Positions 24,756-34,197 are shown, counted from the stretch's first letter. The stretch is DNA of 64,000 bases from Pseudomonas haemolytica (GCF_009659625.1 NZ_VOIW01000009.1:124001-188000), one strand, 5' to 3'. Notes: generated by a model not told the origin, from the letters alone. Translations and numbers: made by a program.

Positions 24756-25721
24756 TCAGCGTTGCTTCATGCGGTCGATGATGACAGCCAGCAACAGGAT
24801 CGAACCACGAATCACATACTGGTAAAACGTGTCGATGTTCTTCAGGTTCATCGCATTCTCGATGATCGCCAGGATCAGCACCCCGGCAATCACATGGCGG
24901 ATCATGCCAATGCCGCCGCTCAACGACACACCGCCCAGCACACAGGCGGAGATCACCGTCAGCTCGAAACCCTGGCCGATCATCGGCTGGCCCGAGGTCA
25001 TGCGCGAGGCAAGGATCACCCCGGCCAGCGCGCCGATCAAACCGTGCACGGCAAAGATGATGATCTTGGTGCGGTCAACATTGACCCCAGCGAGTAACGC
25101 GGCCTCCTGGTTACCGCCGATGGCCATGGTGTTGCGCCCATAGGTGGTGTAATTGAGCAGCCAGCCAAAGAACACAAAACACAGCACGGTTATGATGATC
25201 GGCACCGGCACGCCCATCAGTTGGCCGTTGCCGAACACGAAGAAACCTTCGTCCATCACCCCTACCGCCTTGCCGTTGGAGAAGATGTACGCCAGGCCGC
25301 GCACGATCTGCATGGTCGCCAACGTGGCAATCAACGCATTGATGCGCAGCTTGGCAATCACGATGCCGTTGATCAGCCCCACCACCAGGCCCATCGCCAA
25401 GGCCGCCGATACGCCGAGTACCACGCTGTCGGTATCACGGATCACAATCCCCGCCACCACGCCGGCGCAGGCAATCACCGAGCCCACCGACAAATCGAAA
25501 TGCCCCGACGCCAGACAGAACAACATGGTGCACGCGGCGATGCCCACGGTGGAAATCGCCAGGCCCAGTCCACGCATGTTCAGCGGCGAAAGGAAGTTGT
25601 CGATAAACACCGCGCTGAGCACAAAAATGCCCAACGCCGCCAATAGCATCACCCAGTCATCGAGAAATTTGCGCTGGTTGAAACCCGGCCAGAAGCCCTT
25701 TGCAGTTTTTACCTCAGACAT
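24756..25721 (-). CDS. araH: L-arabinose ABC transporter permease
   Basis: Membrane permease of 321 aa, family of RbsC/AraH, with about eight to ten hydrophobic segments and the conserved GHFDLSVGSVIACAGVVAG loop and GGNQEAALLAGVN EAA-like region. It forms the channel for the AraF/AraG importer. Start taken at the ATG behind AGAGGGG. It starts 19 bp after the araG stop. Last gene of the araFGH set. Identity as arabinose rests on AraF. Confidence 0.93.
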   Translation of the reverse strand: MSEVKTAKGFWPGFNQRKFLDDWVMLLAALGIFVLSAVFIDNFLSPLNMRGLGLAISTVGIAACTMLFCLASGHFDLSVGSVIACAGVVAGIVIRDTDSVVLGVSAALAMGLVVGLINGIVIAKLRINALIATLATMQIVRGLAYIFSNGKAVGVMDEGFFVFGNGQLMGVPVPIIITVLCFVFFGWLLNYTTYGRNTMAIGGNQEAALLAGVNVDRTKIIIFAVHGLIGALAGVILASRMTSGQPMIGQGFELTVISACVLGGVSLSGGIGMIRHVIAGVLILAIIENAMNLKNIDTFYQYVIRGSILLLAVIIDRMKQR

Positions 25722-25740
25722 ACCCAACCCCTCTTATTCT

Positions 25741-27240
25741 TCAAGCCCGCGAACGCGGGAGCGCCAGTTGCAGTAGCCGCGCTTCATCCGCTTGCGCGCG
25801 GGGCAATTCACCGGTCAAGGCGCCTTCGCTCATCACCAGGATGCGGTCGGAAATGCCCATCACTTCCATCAGGTCGCTGGACACCACGATTACCGCAATA
25901 CCGCCGGCTGCCAGGTTATGGATGATCTGGTAGATCTCCGATTTGGCGCCGATGTCGATACCACGCGTGGGCTCGTCCAGCAGCAAGACCTTCATCGGCA
26001 TCGACAGCCAGCGGCCAAGAATGGCCTTCTGCTGATTGCCGCCGGAGAGGTACATGATTTTCTGCTCGGCATTCGGCGTCTTGACCTTCATGGCCTTGAT
26101 TTGCCGGTCGGCGTTGCCCTTCTCCCAGTCATCGCGCAGTAGCCAGCCGAAGGTGGCATGGGCGCCGCGGGCGCTGATGTTGATGTTTTCGGCCACGCTG
26201 GACAGCGGGATGATGCCTTCCTTCTTGCGGTCCTCCGGGCACAGCAGCACACCGGCGCCAATGGCGTCGCGGGGCGAACGCAAGTGCAGCGCTTGCCCGC
26301 ACAACTGCAACTGGCCCGCCGTGGCCCGCTCCACTCCGCTGAGCAGGCGAAACAACTCCGTACGCCCGGCGCCAACCAAGCCAAACAGGCCAAGAATCTC
26401 GCCCTTGTGCACGTGCAGGCTGACCGGTTCACGCAGGCCCGGGCCGAGCAGGCCATCGACCTTGAGCGCCACCTCGCCGTGTTCGCGTGGGCGGTAGTCG
26501 TAGATGTCCTGGATATCGCGACCGACCATGCAGGTCACCAACTGGTCGTGGGTCAGGGTGCTCATGTCATCGAAGGTGCGCACGTAGCGGCCGTCCTTGA
26601 ACACCGTCACCGCATCGCAGATACGAAATACCTCTTCCATGCGGTGGGAGACGTAGAGCACCACTTTGCCCTCGTCACGCAGGCGCGTGATGATCGCCAT
26701 CAGCCGGTCGATTTCCCGTGCCGACAGACTGCTGGTGGGTTCATCGAAGGCGATCACGTTGGCGCCACGGGACAGCGCCTTGGCGATTTCCACCAGTTGG
26801 CGCTGGCCCAGGGACAAGCGCCCGAGCTTCTCGTCGGGATCGATCTCATCGGCCAGGCCCTTGAGACAGGCCAGCGCCTGCTGGCGCAGCAGACCACGAT
26901 TGACCACCCCAAAGCGCGTCGGCAGATGCCCGAGGAAAAGGTTTTCCGCCACGCTCATTTCCGGCACCAGATGCAGTTCCTGATGGATCACCGCGACCCC
27001 GCTGGCGATGCTGTCGGCAGCGTTTTTGAAGGCCATGGTCTGATCGCCGATCTGCACCGTACCGCTGCTCGGCAAGTAGGCGCCGCCGAGGATTTTCAGC
27101 AAGGTCGACTTGCCCGCGCCGTTCTCGCCCATCAGCGCGTGCACCGAGTGCGGCCGCGCTTCGAAGCTGATCTGCGCCAGCGCCTTGACCCCGGGAAACT
27201 CCTTGCCAATGCCGTTGAAACGCAGGGCCGCGGCGGTCAT
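25741..27240 (-). CDS. araG: L-arabinose ABC transporter ATP-binding protein
   Basis: Double-domain sugar ABC ATPase of 499 aa. First domain: Walker A GENGAGKST, signature LSLGQRQ, Walker B VIAFDEPT. Second domain: signature LSGGNQQK and Walker B LLLDEPTRG, with a degenerate Walker A, as usual for this family. Its ATG overlaps the araF stop (ATGA at 27237-27240), so translation is coupled. Confidence 0.95.
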   Translation of the reverse strand: MTAAALRFNGIGKEFPGVKALAQISFEARPHSVHALMGENGAGKSTLLKILGGAYLPSSGTVQIGDQTMAFKNAADSIASGVAVIHQELHLVPEMSVAENLFLGHLPTRFGVVNRGLLRQQALACLKGLADEIDPDEKLGRLSLGQRQLVEIAKALSRGANVIAFDEPTSSLSAREIDRLMAIITRLRDEGKVVLYVSHRMEEVFRICDAVTVFKDGRYVRTFDDMSTLTHDQLVTCMVGRDIQDIYDYRPREHGEVALKVDGLLGPGLREPVSLHVHKGEILGLFGLVGAGRTELFRLLSGVERATAGQLQLCGQALHLRSPRDAIGAGVLLCPEDRKKEGIIPLSSVAENINISARGAHATFGWLLRDDWEKGNADRQIKAMKVKTPNAEQKIMYLSGGNQQKAILGRWLSMPMKVLLLDEPTRGIDIGAKSEIYQIIHNLAAGGIAVIVVSSDLMEVMGISDRILVMSEGALTGELPRAQADEARLLQLALPRSRA

Positions 27241-28217
27241 TTCCACAGACCGATTTTGCTCAACTCTTCCTTGAAGTTGGCGCGGGTGATCAGGGTGACG
27301 TTATCCAACGCGGTGAACTTGGCCGGCTCGGTGCCTTTAGTCACCCACTCGAACATCGCAGTGGCAGTTTTGTAGCCCGAGGCGTCAGGGCTCAGCAGCA
27401 TCGAGCCGTAGAAACCGGTATCGGACTTCTTGAGTTCTTCGATGGCGTCAGTACCGTTGATGCCAACGCCGATCACATTGGCCGCCTTGAAGCCGGCGCT
27501 TTCAGTCGCGCGCACACCGCCGAGCACCGTGCTGTCGTTCATGCCGCCGATGATCAGGTTTTTCGCACTGCCGGGCAGTTTCACCAATGCCGAGTTGGTG
27601 GAGTCCATGCTGCCGGGTACGTCGAGGGTTTTCTGCGCGCTGAACAGGATATGGTCAGCCGGCAGGCCTGCGGCCTTGAGCCCTTCGACCGAACCGTCGG
27701 TGCGTTTCTTGCCGGTTTCCAACTCATCGAAGGTGTTGATGACGGCGTAGGTTTCTTTCCAGTCCCAGTTGCGTTTTTTCGCTTCGGCGGCCATGGCTTC
27801 GCCCTGTTTCTGGCCGATCTTGTAGGCATCCAGGCCGACGTAGGGCACGTCTTCCATGGGCTTGCCCTTGGCGTCGACGAAGCGGTCGTCCACTGCCAGC
27901 ACTTTCAAATCATTGAGCTTGGCCTTGGCCATGATCGCCGGCCCCAGGGACACATCCGGCGGGCAGATCACAAACCCTTTGGCGCCGTTGGCCGCCAGCG
28001 TGTCGATGGCCGACAGGGTTTTCTCACCGTCGGGCACGGCGATCTTGATCACGGTGAAGCCCTGGTCCTTGCCGGCTTTTTCAGCAAACGCCCATTCGGT
28101 CTGGAACCAGGGCTCTTCGGCCTGCTTGACCAAAAAGCCGATCTTCACCTCTTGCGCCGATACGAAGCCGCTGAACGCCATCGCAAACGCCAGGGTGCCA
28201 AGTGTCTTCTTAAGCAT
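27237..28217 (-). CDS. araF: L-arabinose-binding periplasmic protein
   Basis: Periplasmic binding protein of 326 aa with signal peptide (MLKKTLGTLAFAMAFSGFVSA). It closely matches E. coli AraF over long stretches, for example GFLVKQAEEPWFQTEWAFAE, IKIAVPDGEKTL and AVDDRFVDAKGKPM, which include sugar-contacting residues. It delivers L-arabinose (possibly also D-galactose or fucose) to AraGH. Placed between the SDR dehydrogenase gene (32 bp upstream) and araG. Confidence 0.95.
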   Translation of the reverse strand: MLKKTLGTLAFAMAFSGFVSAQEVKIGFLVKQAEEPWFQTEWAFAEKAGKDQGFTVIKIAVPDGEKTLSAIDTLAANGAKGFVICPPDVSLGPAIMAKAKLNDLKVLAVDDRFVDAKGKPMEDVPYVGLDAYKIGQKQGEAMAAEAKKRNWDWKETYAVINTFDELETGKKRTDGSVEGLKAAGLPADHILFSAQKTLDVPGSMDSTNSALVKLPGSAKNLIIGGMNDSTVLGGVRATESAGFKAANVIGVGINGTDAIEELKKSDTGFYGSMLLSPDASGYKTATAMFEWVTKGTEPAKFTALDNVTLITRANFKEELSKIGLWK

Positions 28218-28249
28218 GAACCACCTCCTTCTTGTTATTCGAAAACGAT

Positions 28250-29071
28250 TTAGTCGTGGTACATCACAGAACGTCCGCCATCGATCATCAGGCAGGTGGC
28301 ATTGATAAAGGGCGCCTCGTCGGTCGCCAGGAACAGCGCCGTCATCGCCACCTCAATGGGCTGGCCGATGCGTTTGGGCGGGTGCAGGTCGAACGCGCGC
28401 TGGCGTTCGGCGTGGGGGTCAGGGAAGCCGTTCCAGTAATCGACGTTGAGTTGGGTTTCGATGTAGCCGGGAGCGATGGCGTTCACGCGAATGCCCTTGG
28501 GCGCGTATTCGATGCCCAGGGCACGGGTGAGGCCGAGCAGGCCATGCTTGGCGACGGGGTATGGAAAGCAGCCGGGAATGATGTGGCTGGAATGGGTGGA
28601 GGCAATATTAATGATGTTGCCGATGCCCTGCTCGATCATGTGCGGCAACACCGAGCGGCAGCCGTACCAGGCGCCGTCGAGGTCGATGGCGAAGCAGCGA
28701 CGCCAGTCGTCGTCGGTCATCTCCAGGGGGTCACGGAACACATTGACGCCCGCGCAGTTGACTAACACATCCACGCGGCCAAAGCGCTCGATGGCCAGGT
28801 TGACCAGCGCCTGCCATTGATCCTTGGAGGTGATATCGACGGGTTGCGCATAGATCTGGGCGCCGCGTTCGCGCCAATGGGCGGCGACCTTCTCGACTTT
28901 TTCGCCCTGGATATCGGCAATGATCAACCGGGCCTGCTGGGCCTGGAAACAGGCGACGATCGCCTCGCCAATACCTTGGGCGGCGCCGGTAATGATCACC
29001 ACCTTGTTCTTCAGTCGCTCGCCGTAAGTCGGCTCGGGCACGGCGGGTAAGGCCAACGGTTGTGACTGCAT
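28250..29071 (-). CDS. SDR-family sugar dehydrogenase, probably L-arabinose/galactose 1-dehydrogenase
   Basis: Short-chain dehydrogenase of 273 aa: cofactor loop GAAQGIGEA (residues about 30-38), NCAGVN, and catalytic Tyr/Lys in YPVAK, with the usual Ser in IASTHSSHI. First gene of an operon with araFGH. In pseudomonads L-arabinose is commonly oxidised to arabinonolactone by such an enzyme, so that role is inferred from position. Other steps (lactonase, dehydratase) are not in this window. Confidence 0.85.
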   Translation of the reverse strand: MQSQPLALPAVPEPTYGERLKNKVVIITGAAQGIGEAIVACFQAQQARLIIADIQGEKVEKVAAHWRERGAQIYAQPVDITSKDQWQALVNLAIERFGRVDVLVNCAGVNVFRDPLEMTDDDWRRCFAIDLDGAWYGCRSVLPHMIEQGIGNIINIASTHSSHIIPGCFPYPVAKHGLLGLTRALGIEYAPKGIRVNAIAPGYIETQLNVDYWNGFPDPHAERQRAFDLHPPKRIGQPIEVAMTALFLATDEAPFINATCLMIDGGRSVMYHD

Positions 29072-29130
29072 CGCTTCACCTGTTTTATTTTTGGTAGTGA
29101 GTGCTGATGCAGGCGACTATAAACCCATCA

Positions 29131-29184
29131 TTTGAAATATCTCAATATATAAATTTACATCCCATATATTGGAATAAATTCAAA
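29131..29184. promoter_or_regulatory. AT-rich nested inverted repeats upstream of the arabinose operon
   Basis: CAATATAT (29143-29150) and ATATATTG (29164-29171) form a perfect pair, nested within TTTGAA (29131-29136) and TTCAAA (29179-29184). TTGGAATAAATTCAA at 29169-29183 is a loose palindrome of IclR-operator type. Probably promoter and operator of the SDR-araFGH operon. Confidence 0.45.
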
Positions 29185-29186
29185 AA

Positions 29187-29279
29187 AATGTGGGAGCGGG
29201 CTTGCTCGCGAATGCGGTGTGTCAGCCACACATCGGTTGACTGATACACCGCATTCGCGAGCAAGCCCACTCCCACATT
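29187..29279. repeat. REPIN, GTGGGAGCGGGC type
   Basis: Left half GTGGGAGCGGGCTTGCTCGC, right half the inverted complement ending ACTCCCACATT, loop about 45 bp. Same type as at 48948. Confidence 0.9.
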
Positions 29280-29307
29280 CGATCTTCGGTATTTAAAGAA
29301 GGGAGCG

Positions 29308-29787
29308 TCAGCCTACGGCGAAGTCACGCAACGCTTCGCCTTCCATGCGATAACGCACCCACTCTTCCTGCGGCTGGGCGCCGATGGATTTATAGAAGGC
29401 AATCGCCGGCTCATTCCAATCCAGCACGCTCCATTCAAACCGCCCGCAACCATTGTCACAGGCGATCTTGGCCAAGTGGCGCAACAGCTTTTTGCCTGCC
29501 CCGCCGCCGCGTTGTTCCGGGTTGATGTAGAGGTCTTCCAGGTACAGGCAATTGCTGCCCAGCCAGGTGGAATAGCTGAAAAAGAACACCGCAAAACCAA
29601 TCGGCAGCCCGTCACGCAGACACATCAGGCCATGGGCCGTGGCGCCTTCGCTGAACAGGCTGCGTTCGATATCCACCACGCTGGCAATCACCTCATGCCG
29701 GGCTTTTTCGTACTCGGCCAGCTCGGTGATAAAGGTCAGGATCTGCGCAGCATCGCTGGGCACGGCGGGGCGAATCTCGATGGTCAT
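29308..29787 (-). CDS. GNAT-family N-acetyltransferase
   Basis: Acetyl-CoA-dependent acetyltransferase of 159 aa. Motif A is YLEDLYINPEQRGGGAGKKL (acetyl-CoA pyrophosphate loop), followed by WSVLDWNEPAIAFYKSIGA. Overall it resembles diamine/spermidine acetyltransferases. Start set at MTIEIRP; a 10-codon extension is possible. Single gene flanked by a REPIN. Substrate unproven. Confidence 0.88.
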   Translation of the reverse strand: MTIEIRPAVPSDAAQILTFITELAEYEKARHEVIASVVDIERSLFSEGATAHGLMCLRDGLPIGFAVFFFSYSTWLGSNCLYLEDLYINPEQRGGGAGKKLLRHLAKIACDNGCGRFEWSVLDWNEPAIAFYKSIGAQPQEEWVRYRMEGEALRDFAVG

Positions 29788-29976
29788 GGGCGAGCCTTGG
29801 GCAAATTCAAAGCCCACATACTAAGGCGGTTTGATGACCGATTGCAGCGCATTTCCCGCAACTGGCACACAAAAACTTACAGCCAGCGCAGCACCGTTCG
29901 TCGCCATCAAGGCACGATCGGCAAATGCGCGCGGACCAATACAGGGTAAGGACATTAATCATATGGAGACACCCTC

Positions 29977-30321
29977 ATGAAAAATTCCAAATTTGCTGCC
30001 CTCGCCCTCACCGGCCTGTTGTCTGCCGCGTCGCTGAGTGCGTTTGCTGCCACCTCGTCGACCGGCAAGACTGATCCAGTGGATCACTCGCCAAATCCGG
30101 CCACTCAGGAATCCCTGGATTCGATGGGTACCGGCCAAGACACCAATGGCGGTGCAATTATTCAACCGGGCGCTGACCCTCGCACCCAGGGCAATGACAC
30201 ACAACGCCAGGCACCTGCTGCCGTCGGCAACGGCAAAATGGGCCCAGCTATCAACCAACCCAACATCAATAAAGGTGACGACTCGAACGTCCCAGGCGCA
30301 CCGAAACAACCCGCGCCTTGA
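29977..30321 (+). CDS. Secreted hypothetical protein, Asn/Gln/Pro-rich
   Basis: Protein of 114 aa: signal peptide (MKNSKFAALALTGLLSAASL to AFA), then about 90 residues rich in N, Q, P, G, D and T with no hydrophobic core, so probably disordered. GGAG lies 8 bp upstream of the ATG. No domain recognised. Confidence 0.7.
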   Translation: MKNSKFAALALTGLLSAASLSAFAATSSTGKTDPVDHSPNPATQESLDSMGTGQDTNGGAIIQPGADPRTQGNDTQRQAPAAVGNGKMGPAINQPNINKGDDSNVPGAPKQPAP

Positions 30322-30372
30322 TACACCCATAGCAGCACCAACACCCGATCATTTCCCAGTGAAGAGGTACGC

Positions 30373-30639
30373 ATGAACGTCGATAGAAACCTTGAAAAAG
30401 AAGTCCTCACCCGCCTGCTGCACGCTCACCCGCAAGGCCTGGGCAAGGAGGTGCTGGACAATTACCGCGGTGAAAAAGAAGTCGCCAGTGTCTTGGCGTT
30501 CCTGCAAGACCGCGGGCTGATCAAGGATGGGCATGTGACCACCGACGACGCCGGTGAATACTCGTTGAACCTGCCGATCAAGCTGACCGCGTCCGGTGTG
30601 GATGAGGCGCGCAAGCAGGAAGAAGAAACCCGTCAATAA
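30373..30639 (+). CDS. Conserved hypothetical protein, winged-helix-like, 88 aa
   Basis: Small soluble protein. Helical N-terminus (EKEVLTRLLHAHPQGLGKEVL), a second helix (EVASVLAFLQDRGLI) and a short hairpin read like a winged-helix fold, as in small DNA-binding or adaptor proteins, but no family is certain. Ribosome-binding site GAGGT precedes the ATG. It lies 51 bp after the secreted protein gene and is probably co-transcribed with it. Confidence 0.65.
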   Translation: MNVDRNLEKEVLTRLLHAHPQGLGKEVLDNYRGEKEVASVLAFLQDRGLIKDGHVTTDDAGEYSLNLPIKLTASGVDEARKQEEETRQ

Positions 30640-30648
30640 AGTTGACGC

Positions 30649-30699
30649 AAAATGTGGGAGGGGCGGCGCGATGATTCGCGCTAACTCTCCCACATTTTT
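30649..30699. terminator. REP-derived hairpin between convergent genes
   Basis: Perfect 12-bp arms AAAATGTGGGAG (30649-30660) and CTCCCACATTTT (30687-30698) with a diverged centre. The outer arms of a REPIN remain, while the GC-rich heads have decayed. The T-run makes it a plausible terminator for both flanking genes. Confidence 0.65.
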
Positions 30700-30709
30700 G
30701 AACCTCGTT

Positions 30710-31627
30710 TTATTCAGAGACTAAAGCGTCGACCTCAGCCGTACCTGGGGCAGTTGCCGGCCCCCAACGCGTCACCGCCAGTGCCGCTGCCGCATTCGCC
30801 CGACGTGCTGCGTCAACCGGCTTCAGGCCCTTCGCCAACCCGGCAATAAACACCCCTGCATGTGCATCCCCTGCGCCATTGCTATCCACCGCCTGCACCT
30901 TGAAACCCCTCACCTGTTCGATCTCGTCCGCATGCCCTACCCAGCAGCCATTCGGCCCATCGCGCACTACTAACAGCGTCTTTACAGGCAAATGGCGCGT
31001 CAATTGCGGCAACGCGCCAGCGATATCTCTGGCCCCTGTGAACGCCAGGGCTTCAGGACCATTACTGGTCCAGATGTCGATACGCGGCAATAACGCACGC
31101 ATCATGGCCGAATCCGGGGCCTTGACCAGCGGTCCCGGATCGAACACCACCACGATCTCCCGCGGCAACGCCAGCAACCAGTCGATTAGCGGCCGGGCCT
31201 TGCCTTCAAGCAGCAAGCTGTAACCACTGACGTATACATAGTCGTCGGCATGCGGTAGGACCCGGGCCAAGTCTTCAGCACTCAGTTCACCCTCGGCGCC
31301 GATATGGGAAATGAAGGTGCGCTCAGTACTGGCCTCGGTCAGAGACACGCACAAGCCGGTGTCTTTGTCGCCGCTGGCCGCCAAGGCCATCTCAATGCCC
31401 TCGGCCTGCATCGCCGCGCGCGCCAGGTCGCCGAAGCGCCCGTGGCCGTGGCGGCCCAGGTAAATCACCGGCAAGCCATTGCGCCGTGCGGCGGCCATCA
31501 CGTTAAAGCCGCCACCGGCTTCGAAACTGGCGGATTTGGCCAGCACGTCGCCGCCGGTTGCCGGCAGGGTGTCGAGGGCCATGACCAGGTCGACGATGAC
31601 CTGGCCGGTGTGCAGCAATCTAGACAT
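30710..31627 (-). CDS. PfkB-family carbohydrate/nucleoside kinase
   Basis: Sugar kinase of 305 aa of the ribokinase (PfkB) family. N-terminal GGDVLAKSASFEAGGGFNVM marks the sugar site; the C-terminal signature is DSNGAGDAHAGVFIAGL, whose Asp is the catalytic base. It phosphorylates a ribosyl-like hydroxyl. Last gene of an operon; its ATG overlaps the permease stop by 8 bp. Comparable to E. coli YegV. Exact substrate unknown. Confidence 0.88.
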   Translation of the reverse strand: MSRLLHTGQVIVDLVMALDTLPATGGDVLAKSASFEAGGGFNVMAAARRNGLPVIYLGRHGHGRFGDLARAAMQAEGIEMALAASGDKDTGLCVSLTEASTERTFISHIGAEGELSAEDLARVLPHADDYVYVSGYSLLLEGKARPLIDWLLALPREIVVVFDPGPLVKAPDSAMMRALLPRIDIWTSNGPEALAFTGARDIAGALPQLTRHLPVKTLLVVRDGPNGCWVGHADEIEQVRGFKVQAVDSNGAGDAHAGVFIAGLAKGLKPVDAARRANAAAALAVTRWGPATAPGTAEVDALVSE

Positions 31628-33086
31628 TGGGACTCTCTACCAAGGCCGGACGACGGTCAGATGCGCCGCCCAGTACTGCATAAATTCCGCCGGCCACCAG
31701 GAAAGTGACAATCCAACCCAGGCCGTTATGGCCCAGCCAGGAATCGGACAACGGCCCGGCGAACCAGATGTTTTCAGCGGTGGTGCCGATGGTGGTGAAG
31801 CTCAAACCCAGCACAATAGCCAGCGCCCAGGCGCCAGACGCCCGCCATTCCACACCGCCGCGATACCAATAGGCGCTGCTCGGGCTGACGTCCAGCAGGT
31901 CCTTGGGGCTGTAGTAATGACGGTGAATCAGGTCGACCACGAAGATTCCGACCCACGCCGTGATCGGCACCGCCAGCAGCGAAATGAAGGTGATGAACGG
32001 GCCATAAAAGCTGTCGGCGATCAGCATGAAGTAAATCGAGCCGGCGAAGATCGCCACGATATCGACAATCACCGCATGCACGCGCTTGACCTTCAAGCCC
32101 AGGGTCAGGGTGGTGAGACCGGCCGAATACACCGACAGGTTGTTCGACAGCAGCAGCCCGCCGAACGCGGTGATCAGGTAAGGCACGGCCATCCAGGTCG
32201 GTAGCATGTCGCGGATCGCGATGATCGGGTCAGTGGCCGACGCCAGGTCATTGTTACCCACCGACAGCAGGCCGCCGAGGGTGATCAGCAGCACCAGCGG
32301 AATGCCCGCGCCAAACGCAGCAGAGGCCACCAGGCGCGCGGCCTTGACGCTGCGGTGCTGGTAGCGCGACATGTCGGCACCGGCGTTGGCCCAACCGATA
32401 CCGGTGCCCGCGGCCATGGTGCCCACGCCAATGATCATCGCGCTTAACGGCGCGGGTGTGGCGTTGAACACCGCGTTCCAGTCGATGGTGGCGCAAAGGA
32501 AGCCGCCCACCAGAATGTTCAGGCCACCGAACACGTAGGTGGCCCACTTCTGGATCACCAGCAAGGTGGCATGGCCGAGGCCGGATACGGCCAGGGTCAG
32601 CAACACGAAGATGGCGATGAAAATCAGGGTGAGCAGCGGCGCGCTTTTTGCCTCCACCGCAGAGCCGAACAGGATCGAACACAACGACAGCAACACAAAG
32701 GCCGCGGTGGTGGTGTTGACGGTTTCCCAGCCCAGGCGCGACATCAACGAGACCAGCGTGGGGCCGATATTGCCGCGCACGCCGAAGATGGCGCGGGACA
32801 AGGTCAGGCTGGGTGCACGACCACGGCGGCCGGCAATGGAAATGATGCCCACCACCGCAAAGGAACCGGCGGCGCCGAGGGTTGCGACGATGATCGCCTG
32901 CCAGATGGCCAAGCCCCGAAACGCTACCAACGTCGCGCCGAGCGGCAAACCAAGGATGCTGATATTAGCGGCGAACCACACCCAGAACAGTTGCAGCGGA
33001 TGGCCGTTGCACTCGCCTTCCGGGACCGGTTCGATGCCGCGTGTTTCCAGTTGCCCGGCGCTTTGGCCGGAAGAGGTGCTGCTCAT
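31620..33086 (-). CDS. NCS1-family permease (cytosine/purine permease-like)
   Basis: Inner-membrane transporter of 488 aa with about twelve hydrophobic segments. The family hallmark GWANAGADMSRY and the N-terminal WFAANISILGLPLGA region fit NCS1 nucleobase/nucleoside:cation symporters. Start is the ATG behind AGGAG; 53 upstream codons crossing a REP fragment are rejected. In E. coli yegT (an MFS nucleoside permease) occupies the matching place, so an unrelated transporter has the same role here. Substrate is probably a nucleoside-like compound, by inference. Confidence 0.88.
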   Translation of the reverse strand: MSSTSSGQSAGQLETRGIEPVPEGECNGHPLQLFWVWFAANISILGLPLGATLVAFRGLAIWQAIIVATLGAAGSFAVVGIISIAGRRGRAPSLTLSRAIFGVRGNIGPTLVSLMSRLGWETVNTTTAAFVLLSLCSILFGSAVEAKSAPLLTLIFIAIFVLLTLAVSGLGHATLLVIQKWATYVFGGLNILVGGFLCATIDWNAVFNATPAPLSAMIIGVGTMAAGTGIGWANAGADMSRYQHRSVKAARLVASAAFGAGIPLVLLITLGGLLSVGNNDLASATDPIIAIRDMLPTWMAVPYLITAFGGLLLSNNLSVYSAGLTTLTLGLKVKRVHAVIVDIVAIFAGSIYFMLIADSFYGPFITFISLLAVPITAWVGIFVVDLIHRHYYSPKDLLDVSPSSAYWYRGGVEWRASGAWALAIVLGLSFTTIGTTAENIWFAGPLSDSWLGHNGLGWIVTFLVAGGIYAVLGGASDRRPALVESPNV

Positions 33087-33172
33087 GAAAAGGTGCTCCT
33101 GGTGCCTGTATTGTTGTGGTTGTGGCAGCGAGTCAGCTCTTTTGCCCGTCTTCCTGACTCGGCATTTTTTAA

Positions 33173-33190
33173 TGTGGGAGCTGGCTCTGC
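33173..33190. repeat. REP fragment
   Basis: AATGTGGGAGCTGGCTC, a lone half of the GTGGGAGC type, between the permease and ARH genes. Confidence 0.5.
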
Positions 33191-33195
33191 AGTGC

Positions 33196-34197
33196 TTAGC
33201 GCAACGTAAGCAACCCGTGGACCAGCGGCTGCAAGTCCAGGCCATTGACCTGCTTGACCTGCTTGATCAACGCCTCAGGCCAGCACTGCATCCCCAGGCA
33301 CGCCCCCAGCATGGCACCGAGGATCGCAGCGATGGTGTCGGTGTCGCCTCCCAGGCTGGCGGCCAGGCATAAGGCCTCGAAGGCATCCAGGTCGCCCGAC
33401 GCGACTTGCTGCGCCAGGGCAAACGACACCACCACCGATTCCTGGGAGGCGACCGAAGTGCCGATCAATTCGTAGAGCAGGTCAGCAAACAGCGTTTTGT
33501 CGCCGCTGCCGACGCTCAGGGTGCGAGCCCAACTGATGCGGGTAGAAATGCGCCCACCGGCAATCCAGTGCCCATGGCTTTCGGCCTGCTGGGCGACCTG
33601 CGTGCCGATGTTCAGGGCTTCGCCCAGGTCCACGCCGTTGATGCCCGCCGAGACCACCGCTGCCACGGCCGCGGCACTGGAGACGCCCAGGCTGGTGTTA
33701 TGGGTGACCTGGCAGGCCTGGATCACTGCCTGGATAAACCGCGCCGTGTCGCTGACATCGGCGGCGATGCCCACCGGGGTGATGCGCATGGCGGCGCCAT
33801 TGGTGGTGCCGTAGCGCCCGGATTCTTCGGGCGTGTGACCGGCGAGGATCATGTCGATGGCCCGTTTAGTGGAAGGCCCGAGCAAGTCCTGGGAGCCCTT
33901 GGCGCGCATCACCGCTTCCCACTCGATCAGGCGCTGGGCAAGCACAGTGGGTTCGATGCCGCCTTGGCCTTCCACCAGCAACTGCCCGACCAGGATGGCC
34001 TGCTCGGTGTCATCGGTGATGGAACCGGCTGGCATGTTCGGGGCAATCGGTTGGTCGGCGCCAGCGTCTTCCAGGGTGGTGATAGCGCCGAAGCTTTTTT
34101 GCACCTGCTCTCGGCTCAAGGACTGAGTCGGCATACCCAAGGCGTCGCCCAGGGCAAGGCCGTAGAAGGCACCGAGTGCGCGATTTTCCCGGGTCAT
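33196..34197 (-). CDS. ADP-ribosylglycohydrolase-family protein (YegU-like)
   Basis: ARH/DraG-family hydrolase of 333 aa. The binuclear-metal motifs are present: GLALGDALGMPT, AGSITDDTEQAI (the SxTDDT type) and the C-terminal LGGDTDTIAAILGAMLGA. The family cleaves N-glycosidic bonds to ribose. Its place beside a kinase and a nucleoside-type permease suggests a small-molecule nucleosidase rather than a protein de-ADP-ribosylase. Its start overlaps the GntR stop (ATGA, 34194-34197). Confidence 0.88.
   Translation of the reverse strand: MTRENRALGAFYGLALGDALGMPTQSLSREQVQKSFGAITTLEDAGADQPIAPNMPAGSITDDTEQAILVGQLLVEGQGGIEPTVLAQRLIEWEAVMRAKGSQDLLGPSTKRAIDMILAGHTPEESGRYGTTNGAAMRITPVGIAADVSDTARFIQAVIQACQVTHNTSLGVSSAAAVAAVVSAGINGVDLGEALNIGTQVAQQAESHGHWIAGGRISTRISWARTLSVGSGDKTLFADLLYELIGTSVASQESVVVSFALAQQVASGDLDAFEALCLAASLGGDTDTIAAILGAMLGACLGMQCWPEALIKQVKQVNGLDLQPLVHGLLTLR

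Noticed and set aside
33196..34197. ARH protein as DraG, the nitrogenase regulator
   Set aside because: No nif genes or DraT nearby, and the kinase/permease neighbours point to small-molecule metabolism.
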